The translations under genes were made by a program, and so were the position numbers. The notes under the pieces are model-generated. The model searched no databases. It saw only the letters and a program-made list of their open reading frames with translations, and was not told where the DNA came from. Source: Methanothrix sp. (GTDB taxonomy: Archaea > Halobacteriota > Methanosarcinia > Methanotrichales > Methanotrichaceae). From it: DNA of 11,620 nucleotides. The stretch covers positions 1-11,620 of the forward strand of contig JALNZQ010000066.1 in assembly GCA_023229165.1 (NCBI GenBank), in the 5' to 3' direction. The stretch's first letter is position 1; the number at the start of each line of letters is the position of its first letter. Shown one piece after another: positions 5,928-11,620 of this stretch.

Positions 5928-7907
5928 CTAGATCGCAAAGAGATGGACACTGCTCATCTCTTTCTTTTGCGTAAACACAAATCCCACTTCTTCCCATGCC
6001 TTCTCCAGCAATTTTCTATAGTATACGGCATCGAATTCTGTCGCCGTCCTTTCCGTCTCCACTTCCCACTTTTTGGCGTCCTTCACCACGTAGCCTATCT
6101 CCATCCCCGGAGCCAGTGAAATTCCCAGCTTCTGGTGAGCCTGCACCGCCGAAGCTTCAGCACACCTGCGGGAATAGCTCAAGCGGCTCACCCTGCGATG
6201 AATGGCCAGCTCCCGGACGTTCGCCTCTACAAGCTCGTCCATGTACCGCCTGCGTACTTCGCGGGCCTTTGGCTCTATCCACCTCAGCTCCTCCCGGCTC
6301 CCCGCCTCGGACAAGACCTCGAACAGCTCTTTCTGCATGCGGAGCACATATTTGGGCGTGTCTCCCTTGCGGGCCATCACGCCCCGGATCTTCATCTTGC
6401 CCGTGTCCAGCCGCCCAAAATAGCGGTTGTAGGCCCCTGAGCCGTCGGCCATGGGCAGGAAGGCGATCCAGTCGTAGGAGTCCACCTCTGTCAAGATGCC
6501 CGTCTCCCTCTCCACAGCCTCCTTGAAGCTCGCTATGCTCTCGCCTATAACCCATAAACAGTCGACGATGCCGTGCAGGACCCGGAAGTCCATACCCTCG
6601 GCCAGCTCCTTGATCTGCATGAGCAACTCCCTGGAGATTTCCGTGATCCGCTCATGAACCTGGATCTGGCCGAACTTGGCGTTTCTGTAGCCGGTATAGC
6701 CAAAGCAGGTTACCAGCATCCACTTAAGGACTGAGTCTATGCCTGCATAATCCGGATTGGTCTTCTTCAGCCTCTTGGTCTCGATGCGCAAATTGAGCAG
6801 GGAGGAGAGCACGGTGCTGAGAAAGCCCTTCAGCTCGGGGTCTCGAACGGTTTCAGGAGAGAGGTTGTACTTTACGATAATCGAGGGGTACAGGGATGTG
6901 AAGTCGATCTGGTGCACCTTCTCGTACACGCCCGGCTCCGGCTGGAATATCATGCCGCCTTTGTCGCAGGCCCTCAGCTCGGAGATAGTCCTCAAGCCCT
7001 CTGCATCCCTCTTCCGAAAGGGCACGGCCACGCCTCTCCTCAGTGCTTCGAAGACCTCGTAGCTGGATATGAGCGTGCCGGGCGTGAAGCGAGAGGTGAG
7101 GTTGGGGGAGAGGCCGGATAGCCGGGAAGCCATGAGGACGCCTTTCAGGCCGCTCTCGGCATAGACGAAGCTCTTGGCAGTGTCTATGAGAATGCGGCCC
7201 TCGGGAATCATTGCACCCTCTTTGTGGTTGACTTTTCCATAGCTCCAATAGGATTTGGAGGCCATCGGCTTGAAGAAGCCAGTGCGGCTGAATGTGGGCT
7301 CCAGGCCGAATCTCCTGGCCTTGCGAAGCATGAGAGGAATCCAGGTGTCTGCATGGGGACAGAGAATCAAATCCGGATCATGGGCCTTGATAAGCTCCAG
7401 GAGATCGGAGAGGACCTGTCTCTCTGGCCCTTCCAGCCTCCGCTTGCGGCCATCCAGGATCTCAATGCAGGAGATCTCCCTTGGCATAAAAGGATCTCCT
7501 GCCACCTGTATCTCCAGGCAGGTCAAGGGGATCTCGAAGTCGGGAGAGAACCGGGATTCGTCTCTGTCTCCGCAAGGGAAGAGGTCGTGTTCAGCCAGGT
7601 AGCGCTGGTCCTGGCGGACGTCCACGTTGTAGAGCTCGACCTGATGGCTGGTTTGGATCTCGATCTTCTCGGCTACTTTGCGGCTGGCATAGATCCTGTG
7701 GCCCTGAAAGGTGCCGAAGATAGTTCTGAAGCTGCACTCCTCAGCGTTGAAGCGGCTCTCCAGGGCCTCGATCATCTCCCTGTGGGCGGGAGGATCCTTG
7801 AGATGCATGTAGAACGAAGGAGGATAGACGGCGCAGGCTTTAGTGAGGCCTATCTCCCGGCCCCACAGCTCCACACAGCCTTTGTAGTAAGAGTCGAAAA
7901 TCCACAC
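5928..7907 (-). CDS. Divergent archaeal family-B DNA polymerase, probably inactive
   Basis: The 659-residue protein aligns with archaeal B-family polymerases but is shorter than active ones (about 770 or more). Numbering is from GTG 7907. Motif A, DFTSLYPSII (335-344), is intact. Motif B keeps K395 but reads KWMLVTCFGYTGY without the usual Asn-Ser. Motif C, normally YGDTDSLFV, reads HGIVDCLWV (445-453), so the first catalytic Asp is Ile and only D449 remains. Exo I, normally DIE, reads EIQ (132-134), and Exo II and III are also degenerate. This fits the known group of inactivated archaeal B-family polymerases, thought to act structurally or in repair. GTG 7907 follows GAGAGGTGG; the in-frame TTG at 7925 has no such site. 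The gene ends two bases from the convergent S-layer gene. Confidence 0.8.
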   Translation of the reverse strand: MWIFDSYYKGCVELWGREIGLTKACAVYPPSFYMHLKDPPAHREMIEALESRFNAEECSFRTIFGTFQGHRIYASRKVAEKIEIQTSHQVELYNVDVRQDQRYLAEHDLFPCGDRDESRFSPDFEIPLTCLEIQVAGDPFMPREISCIEILDGRKRRLEGPERQVLSDLLELIKAHDPDLILCPHADTWIPLMLRKARRFGLEPTFSRTGFFKPMASKSYWSYGKVNHKEGAMIPEGRILIDTAKSFVYAESGLKGVLMASRLSGLSPNLTSRFTPGTLISSYEVFEALRRGVAVPFRKRDAEGLRTISELRACDKGGMIFQPEPGVYEKVHQIDFTSLYPSIIVKYNLSPETVRDPELKGFLSTVLSSLLNLRIETKRLKKTNPDYAGIDSVLKWMLVTCFGYTGYRNAKFGQIQVHERITEISRELLMQIKELAEGMDFRVLHGIVDCLWVIGESIASFKEAVERETGILTEVDSYDWIAFLPMADGSGAYNRYFGRLDTGKMKIRGVMARKGDTPKYVLRMQKELFEVLSEAGSREELRWIEPKAREVRRRYMDELVEANVRELAIHRRVSRLSYSRRCAEASAVQAHQKLGISLAPGMEIGYVVKDAKKWEVETERTATEFDAVYYRKLLEKAWEEVGFVFTQKKEMSSVHLFAI

Positions 7908-8060
7908 GTTCCACCTCTCCCCCAAGGCCCTGGATAGAGCCGAGCTTCTCCCAGGCGATCTCTTTACGGGCAGAAGATGATAAAGGTGAGGTGGGAGCGG
8001 GGCGAATGTGATTGGTGGTCTAGAGTCCTACTTTTGCAACAGAAACACCGTAGCGTGGAG

Positions 8061-8069
8061 TATATATAT
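8061..8069 (+). promoter_or_regulatory. TATATATAT box, possibly bidirectional
   Basis: TATATATAT lies about 55 bases before the TTG start of the membrane protein gene, giving a leader of about 27 bases that contains the ribosome binding site. The element is nearly symmetric, so it could also serve the minus strand and the polymerase gene about 150 bases away. The 211 bases between the two starts (7908-8118) hold nothing else that I recognise. Confidence 0.6.
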
Positions 8070-8118
8070 TGCGATAATTGCAGATATTCAAGACATTACT
8101 ATAAGGAGGCAGAAGGTT

Positions 8119-8514
8119 TTGGAAGATTGGAAGATAAAGATTTCAGTGCTTTGGCTCTTTGCGTCAGTCGCCTTTTTGGCTCATCAGATATTGGTGCTCA
8201 TGGAGCCTGGTATAATAGCGCAGCTAATGGCTGGAGAAGCAGAAGGTCAGAAGATAGGACCTGAACTGATACTGTTCTTTGCGATCTCAATGTTAGTTCC
8301 TTTGGTGATGGCTTTCCTGTCCCTGACCTTGAAGGATTCGATGAATCGCTGGGTAAACATCATTCTGGGCACAGTCTTTGCTGCCCTTTGGTTCGTAGGT
8401 GTAGTTAGTGCGGCACTGTCTGCATACTGGGGGGAGGCACTAATGACGCTTTCAGCAGTTGCGGCTTCGACACTGATTGTCTGGTATGCATGGAAGTCTA
8501 AACAGAAAGCTTGA
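8119..8514 (+). CDS. Four-helix membrane protein, DUF6326-like
   Basis: The 131-residue protein begins (TTG)EDWKIKISVLWLF and has four predicted membrane segments at about 7-27, 49-70, 77-98 and 108-126. Conserved-looking loops include LMEPG (27-31) and LKDSMNRWVNII (71-82). The pattern KIKxSxLWxF, a helix, then NRWxNII fits my memory of the DUF6326 family, whose function is unknown. I chose TTG 8119 because AGGAGG lies nine bases before it and a TATA box at 8061 would put the transcript start near 8090. The longer frame from 8008 would run through that promoter. It is the only plus-strand gene inside a minus-strand cluster, between the polymerase gene and the three-gene operon, and looks inserted. 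Confidence 0.65.
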   Translation: MEDWKIKISVLWLFASVAFLAHQILVLMEPGIIAQLMAGEAEGQKIGPELILFFAISMLVPLVMAFLSLTLKDSMNRWVNIILGTVFAALWFVGVVSAALSAYWGEALMTLSAVAASTLIVWYAWKSKQKA

Positions 8515-8559
8515 GTACTGTAAGCTGTCTGACCAACGTAGGTCTCCCCGAGTTATAGA

Positions 8560-8790
8560 TTATTCTCTTTTATCCTCCTTCTCCTTCATCATCTCCACCA
8601 GCACCGAGAACACCGCCGCCTCCAGCGGATCGTCCAGCGCATAGAATGCCTCGCTGGAGTGCTTCTTAGCCATCTCGGCCACCTTTTGCCCGTAAACCTG
8701 GTCTTCCTTCTTAAGCGCCCGGCTGGCCTTCAGCCATCTGGCAGAGACGTCCTTCACGCCCATCCTCACGCTCTCGAAACTTCGTCCCAT
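8560..8790 (-). CDS. Small helical protein, third gene of the RecA-fold operon
   Basis: The 76-residue product starts MGRSFESVRMGVKDVSARWL and ends MKEKEDKRE. It is charged and predicted helical, with no motif that I recognise. The start at 8790 is two bases after the stop of the preceding gene, and GGGGGAG at 8794-8800 (within the end of that gene) is its ribosome binding site, so the two are clearly co-expressed. The same frame stays open upstream to 9192, but that part is a shadow of the two preceding genes and is full of Gly/Arg/Ala. It probably acts with the RecA-fold protein and perhaps the polymerase homologue; this is inferred only from position. Confidence 0.6.
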   Translation of the reverse strand: MGRSFESVRMGVKDVSARWLKASRALKKEDQVYGQKVAEMAKKHSSEAFYALDDPLEAAVFSVLVEMMKEKEDKRE

Positions 8791-8792
8791 AG

Positions 8793-9011
8793 CTACTCCC
8801 CCAGGCAGAACGTCGCCGGCCACAGCCCCACCTCGCGCTTCTCTGGCCCGCTCCTCTCCTCCAGCCTGCTTTTTATCATCTCCTCCACCTCTCCTGGCCG
8901 GGCGTGGAACACCTCCTCCAGGATCTCCTTGGCCGTCTCCAGCTCCATGGCCTTGCTGCTGACCGCCCTCTCGGGCTCGATCGGCTCCTGCTGCCTCCAG
9001 GGCCACATCAT
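8793..9011 (-). CDS. Small acidic protein, second gene of the RecA-fold operon
   Basis: The 72-residue product begins MMWPWRQQEP and contains a helical segment MELETAKEILEEVFHARPG (22-40), followed by EVEEMIKSRLEE, then a short tail LWPATFCLGE. I do not recognise the family. Its start overlaps the stop of the RecA-fold gene (ATGA), giving translational coupling; the second ATG at 9008 is an equally possible start. It looks like an adaptor or interaction protein: the WPW and LWP segments at the two ends could be docking peptides, but this is a guess. Confidence 0.6.
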   Translation of the reverse strand: MMWPWRQQEPIEPERAVSSKAMELETAKEILEEVFHARPGEVEEMIKSRLEERSGPEKREVGLWPATFCLGE

Positions 9012-9520
9012 GAGTATACCTCCAGAGTTCTCTGGCTCTCCCTGGTCCGCGGGTGGGCTTTGGCCGCCAGCCGTGGAGTTTCACGGGGGCCTTCCTCGAA
9101 GTAGAACACCCGGTCGGCATTCTGCACCAGGTCCTCGACGAAAGGGTCAATCCCCTGGGCGTAGAGCAGCACGGCGGCCTCTTTTGCGGCATCGCTCAGA
9201 GCATGGGAGACGTACTCAGTCATCTCTCGAGCGTCCTCGTAGAGGAGAGGGTCATGCTCGATGAAAATCAGCGAATGGTGGGCCTCCTCCAAGATGGTCA
9301 TGAGCTGGAAGACGGTAAAGGCGCGGCGGATTTCCAGGGCCTCAAACCTGCGGTCCAGCCTGGAAAGAATGGAGGAGGAGTTGCCGGTGACGTAGAGCAC
9401 CTTGAACCGTTGCAGGTTCAGGTTGCGGTTCAGGGCCTGGATGAACATCTCCCTGGGAGCCGTCAGGGCATTGAAGGACCGGGACCGGAGGGAGACTGTG
9501 GGAAGAAGATCGAAGTTCAT
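9008..9520 (-). CDS. RecA/KaiC-fold protein with degenerate P-loop
   Basis: The 170-residue protein has the strand order of a RecA-type ATPase core. The strand and loop VLYVTGNSSSI (41-51) lie where Walker A should be but lack the GK[ST] signature. A Walker B-like strand LIFIEHD (84-90) is followed by PLLYED, then AVLLYAQGIDP (116-126) and ADRVFYFEE (135-143), which resemble the later strands of RecA/RadA-like folds. It is shorter than RadA (about 320) and is probably unable to hydrolyse ATP. It is the first gene of a three-gene operon with overlapping or two-base junctions. The nearest other minus-strand gene downstream is the inactivated polymerase. By analogy with ImuA it may be a structural partner for DNA repair or translesion synthesis. 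The family assignment is from pattern only. Confidence 0.55.
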   Translation of the reverse strand: MNFDLLPTVSLRSRSFNALTAPREMFIQALNRNLNLQRFKVLYVTGNSSSILSRLDRRFEALEIRRAFTVFQLMTILEEAHHSLIFIEHDPLLYEDAREMTEYVSHALSDAAKEAAVLLYAQGIDPFVEDLVQNADRVFYFEEGPRETPRLAAKAHPRTRESQRTLEVYS

Positions 9521-9575
9521 GCTTAAAGGCTGGAGCTACGGGGATATGATGGCGAGCCGGGTGCGGGGCGAAAGT

Positions 9576-9583
9576 GTATATGG
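9576..9583. promoter_or_regulatory. Divergent promoter region with a shared TATA-like element
   Basis: TGTATATG (CATATACA on the other strand) lies 108-bp-interval-central between the RecA-fold operon start (9520) and the DUF72 start (9629). It is a suitable distance from both: about 55 bases before each start codon. It could serve both directions, or two overlapping promoters may be present. Confidence 0.35.
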
Positions 9584-9628
9584 GTAGCAAGAAATGCAGG
9601 TCTAAAGATCCGGATTTAAGAGAAGACA

Positions 9629-10516
9629 ATGACAATCCTGGTGGGCTGCAGCGGCTGGTCTTACGATGATTGGGTTGGGAAATTCTACCCAATGGAGCTG
9701 GCCAAAAAGAAGGGCGATTGGTTCTCTTACTATGCCCAATTCTTCAACACCGTAGAGATCAACAGCACCTTCTACCGGCCGCCAGGAGAATTGCAGGTTC
9801 AATCCTGGATTAAGAAAGCCAAGGATCTGATGGGATTCGAGTACTCCCTCAAAGTGCCCCAGCTCGTCACTCACAAGGCGCTCGTGGAGGGAGATCCGGA
9901 TAAAGCCATCTTCTGGGCTACCTCTTTTGAGAAGACCTGCGTGAAGCCCCTGGCCGAGGATGGTCTCTTGGGCGGCGTGCTGCTGCAGCTCTCCCCCTAC
10001 TTCAAGAACGATAGCTCAGCGCTCGCTGCGCTGAAAGGTGTTCTGGATGCCGTTTCTCACAAAGAGTACAACTACGCCGTCGAGTTTCGGCACAGGAGCT
10101 GGCTGGACGATCGCCGCAAGGAGATCAATCCAGCAGCTCTGGAGGCTCTGAGGGAGAGGAATGTCGCCAACGTCCTGATCGATGGTCCTGGACACCATGT
10201 GGGCACGGAGCAGACTACGGATCATGCCTACATACGCTTTCATGGCAGGAATTACGATATCTGGTATAAGGGCGAGGAGGAGGACGACCACTGGCTGAAT
10301 AGATACGACTATCTCTACAGGAAGGAGCAGCTTGACTCCTGGGTGCCTCGCATCAAGGAGGCCGAGCTGAAGGCCGCTAAGGTGAGGGTGTACTTCAACA
10401 ACCATGCAAGGTCCAAGTCTGTGAGGAACGCCTTTCTGCTGATGGATATGCTTTCGATAGAGCATAAGTACAAAGAGATCCAGCTGCAGGATCAATTCAC
10501 TCTCGGGGAGTTTTAG
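9629..10516 (+). CDS. DUF72 (YecE-like) TIM-barrel protein
   Basis: The 295-residue protein carries the standard DUF72 motifs in order: GCSGWSYDDW (6-15), EINSTFYRPP (43-52), VEFRHRSW (151-158), AYIRFHGRN (200-208) and VYFNNH (254-259). The fold is a TIM barrel. The biochemical activity of the family is not established, although a nucleic-acid-related role has been suggested from similarity to endonuclease IV-like barrels. The length is slightly above the usual 240-280 because of a C-terminal helix. It diverges from the RecA-fold operon across a 108-bp gap, so it may be co-regulated with it. Only a weak GAGAAG ribosome binding site precedes the ATG. No other in-frame start gives a better fit, since the first motif begins at residue 6. 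Confidence 0.9.
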   Translation: MTILVGCSGWSYDDWVGKFYPMELAKKKGDWFSYYAQFFNTVEINSTFYRPPGELQVQSWIKKAKDLMGFEYSLKVPQLVTHKALVEGDPDKAIFWATSFEKTCVKPLAEDGLLGGVLLQLSPYFKNDSSALAALKGVLDAVSHKEYNYAVEFRHRSWLDDRRKEINPAALEALRERNVANVLIDGPGHHVGTEQTTDHAYIRFHGRNYDIWYKGEEEDDHWLNRYDYLYRKEQLDSWVPRIKEAELKAAKVRVYFNNHARSKSVRNAFLLMDMLSIEHKYKEIQLQDQFTLGEF

Positions 10517-10550
10517 GGGAATGGGCCAGGATGATGAGGACCGTAACGAT

Positions 10551-10600
10551 CGCCTGCACACCCGCTCAAGCCGCACCCGCCTGCACACGCGTGCACGGGG
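10551..10600 (+). repeat. Short GC-rich direct repeat in the intergenic gap
   Basis: The 11-mer CGCCTGCACAC occurs at 10551-10561 and again at 10578-10588. The second copy runs into the perfect palindrome CACGCGTG at 10586-10593. The sequence lies 3' of both convergent neighbours, so it is not a promoter; a structured 3' end or slipped duplication is possible. The overlapping plus-strand frames here (10521-10794) look spurious. Confidence 0.4.
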
Positions 10601-10646
10601 GCAGCGGACAATCCTGCTATCCTGGAGACGAAATCATCAAGGCATA

Positions 10647-11045
10647 TCACAGTTCTATTGTATCCCGGCCAGGCCCCCATTCATCTCCCACCTCAAAGCC
10701 CTCGAGGATGACTTTGAGCCTATTGACCACGAAATCAATGACCGTCCGACCACGCGGGTCAATACCTGATTCCTCATCGAGAAGCTCTTCATAGAACTCC
10801 TTTGTCACTTCCTCGTAGTCATCCTTCGTGTACTCTAAGTCATTACTATCCCGTATCTCTTCCTGTAGCATGGTTACAGCATCCTGCATGAGTGCGTAGT
10901 CTTTCTGCCTGGGGATACCCAGCTTTAGCTCAGTGAACCGACTATCTAGTGCTTGCATTTGGTCGAAATAGTCGGCTCCTAAGGCATCGCTGATATCTTT
11001 CTTCATAGAAGCGATTTCAGCTTCATTCGCTGCATTTTTCTCCAT
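10647..11045 (-). CDS. Acidic helical protein of unknown function
   Basis: The 132-residue protein begins MEKNAANEAEIASMKKDISD and is rich in Glu, Asp and Lys. Its first 100 residues or so are probably helical or coiled coil (for example MLQEEIRDSNDLEYTKDDYE, 59-78). A later segment, DPRGRTVIDFVVNRLKVIL (96-114), is more hydrophobic. No signal peptide or membrane segment is visible and I recognise no family. GGATGGG just before the ATG is an acceptable ribosome binding site. It follows the dehydrogenase gene on the same strand after a 95-base gap that contains a T-run, so it may be transcribed separately. The base composition here (more AT) differs from the GC-rich polymerase and operon genes. 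Confidence 0.55.
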   Translation of the reverse strand: MEKNAANEAEIASMKKDISDALGADYFDQMQALDSRFTELKLGIPRQKDYALMQDAVTMLQEEIRDSNDLEYTKDDYEEVTKEFYEELLDEESGIDPRGRTVIDFVVNRLKVILEGFEVGDEWGPGRDTIEL

Positions 11046-11118
11046 ATTCCCATCCTTTTTGCGGCACGATTTTCTTGATCAGGACGGCAGGCCATTTGGC
11101 GGTCTGCCCGTCCTCTCC

Positions 11119-11124
11119 AAAAAA
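11119..11124 (-). terminator. T-run after the dehydrogenase gene
   Basis: On the minus strand six T residues follow 17 bases after the TAG at 11141-11143. This is a weak archaeal U-tract terminator and would separate the dehydrogenase from the acidic protein gene. Confidence 0.3.
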
Positions 11125-11140
11125 CATCTGCAAAGGAACC

Positions 11141-11620
11141 CTATTTTTCAGGTGGAACTATCTTGTAGATCTTTCCCGTATCTCCTGCGGGTCCTCCCAC
11201 TTCCGATGTCAGGACATAAATCTCGCCCTCGTCGTCCTGTCCAAAGGAGCGAATGTACTCATTGATCCTTCCTCCTGGTCTATCCGTCACACGGATCTCC
11301 TCCATCTTCCAGAGCCCTTCCCCGGCGGGATTGGCCATGTAAAGCTTGCCGTCTGGTTTGGCAAAGCTGCTGGACCAGTCTGCAAAAACGTAGCTTCCGG
11401 CAAGCGGCATCAGAGCCTTGCCCTCGTATACGTAACCGCCTACAACCACAGTGCGATTATTATGATCATACTCGATTACTGGTCTCTGGAGCGACTCTCC
11501 TTTGCGGCCTGCGTCTGGGCAGCTGGCAGGGGACTCTTTCGGGCTATTGGGGTCGAAGCAGTGAGTTCCTTCTCTGATATTCCAGCCATAATTGCCGCCC
11601 TTGGTCACAAGATCCACCTC
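11141..11620 (-). CDS. Glucose/sorbosone dehydrogenase-type beta-propeller, C-terminal part
   Basis: About 159 residues are visible, entering from the right edge as EVDLVTKGGNYGWNIREG. The KGGNYGWN..EG segment is typical of the PQQ-dependent sugar dehydrogenase (GSDH, PF07995) six-bladed propeller. Later blades follow: VIEYDHNN, VVVGGYVYEG, LAGSYVFADW and IRSFGQDDEGEIYVL, ending in GKIYKIVPPEK. Family members are normally secreted; the N-terminus and any signal peptide lie outside the window. Bacterial relatives oxidise aldoses with PQQ, but methanogens are not known to make PQQ. The substrate and cofactor are therefore open, and a structural or adhesion propeller is possible. The stop codon is followed by a T-run at 11119-11124. 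Confidence 0.85.
   Translation of the reverse strand, partial: EVDLVTKGGNYGWNIREGTHCFDPNSPKESPASCPDAGRKGESLQRPVIEYDHNNRTVVVGGYVYEGKALMPLAGSYVFADWSSSFAKPDGKLYMANPAGEGLWKMEEIRVTDRPGGRINEYIRSFGQDDEGEIYVLTSEVGGPAGDTGKIYKIVPPEK

Noticed and set aside
5928..5975. PCNA-binding (PIP) box at the C-terminus of the polymerase
   Set aside because: The terminal residues MSSVHLFAI do not match the Q-x-x-h-x-x-a-a spacing.
7224..7937. 237-codon plus-strand frame opposite the polymerase gene
   Set aside because: Antisense shadow in GC-rich coding sequence; the minus strand carries clear polymerase motifs.
7926..7975. Minus-strand peptide-like stretch (KEIAWEKLGSIQG) just before the polymerase start
   Set aside because: It looks protein-like in one frame but has no start codon and would overlap the polymerase start; it could be a relic of an earlier upstream gene, but this cannot be supported.
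8008..8118. Longer start for the membrane protein gene
   Set aside because: This stretch contains the TATATATAT promoter, and the TTG at 8119 has an ideally spaced AGGAGG.
8791..9192. Upstream extension of the 76-residue small protein to 210 residues
   Set aside because: The added part is an out-of-frame shadow of two coupled genes, rich in Gly, Arg and Ala; ATG 8790 has its own ribosome binding site.
9053..9526. 157-codon plus-strand frame opposite the RecA-fold gene
   Set aside because: Antisense shadow; the minus strand has operon structure and a recognisable fold pattern.
10521..10794. Two overlapping plus-strand frames after the DUF72 gene
   Set aside because: Arg/Pro/Thr-rich, no proper ribosome binding site, and they overlap the end of a better minus-strand gene.
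1..11620. CRISPR arrays, tRNA or rRNA genes, insertion sequences
   Set aside because: No regularly spaced repeats, tRNA-like cloverleaf consensus, rRNA signature or transposase motifs were seen on either strand.

Overview
The window looks like chromosomal DNA of a methanogenic archaeon of the order Methanosarcinales, possibly Methanothrix (Methanosaeta). The reasons are a surface protein with two Methanosarcina-type S-layer (DUF1608) domains, a divergent archaeal family-B DNA polymerase, archaeal TATA boxes (TATATATA, TTTATATC), poly-T terminators and GGAGG-type Shine-Dalgarno sites. The genus is inferred from gene content, not from a search.

Left part (1-1650): the lysine-rich tail of an off-window gene is followed by a T-run terminator. 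Next comes a toxin-antitoxin island: a 50-residue putative antitoxin overlapping (ATGA) a TacT-like GNAT acetyltransferase toxin on the plus strand, and on the minus strand a VapB-like DUF2281 antitoxin with a VapC PIN toxin cut down to 42 codons. Two imperfect direct copies of a GC-rich sequence of about 85 bp lie on either side of the island (about 103-190 and 1373-1460).

Centre (1651-5925): a CoA-transferase/acetyl-CoA hydrolase fused to a C-terminal GNAT domain, and a secreted acidic protein with two S-layer domains. The latter ends in a SHOCT-like helical hairpin instead of a membrane anchor and may start at an ATT codon.

Right centre (5928-10516): on the minus strand, a family-B polymerase homologue with damaged exonuclease and polymerase motifs. 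Upstream of it, and also on the minus strand, is a tight three-gene operon: a RecA-fold protein without a usable Walker A lysine and two small proteins. A four-helix membrane protein (DUF6326-like) on the plus strand is wedged between polymerase and operon. A DUF72 TIM-barrel gene diverges from the operon across a 108-bp promoter region. An inactive polymerase with an inactive RecA-like partner recalls the bacterial ImuA/ImuB mutasome and is the most interesting item here.

Right end (10517-11620): a GC-rich intergenic stretch, an acidic helical protein of unknown function, and the C-terminal part of a glucose/sorbosone dehydrogenase-type beta-propeller that runs off the window.
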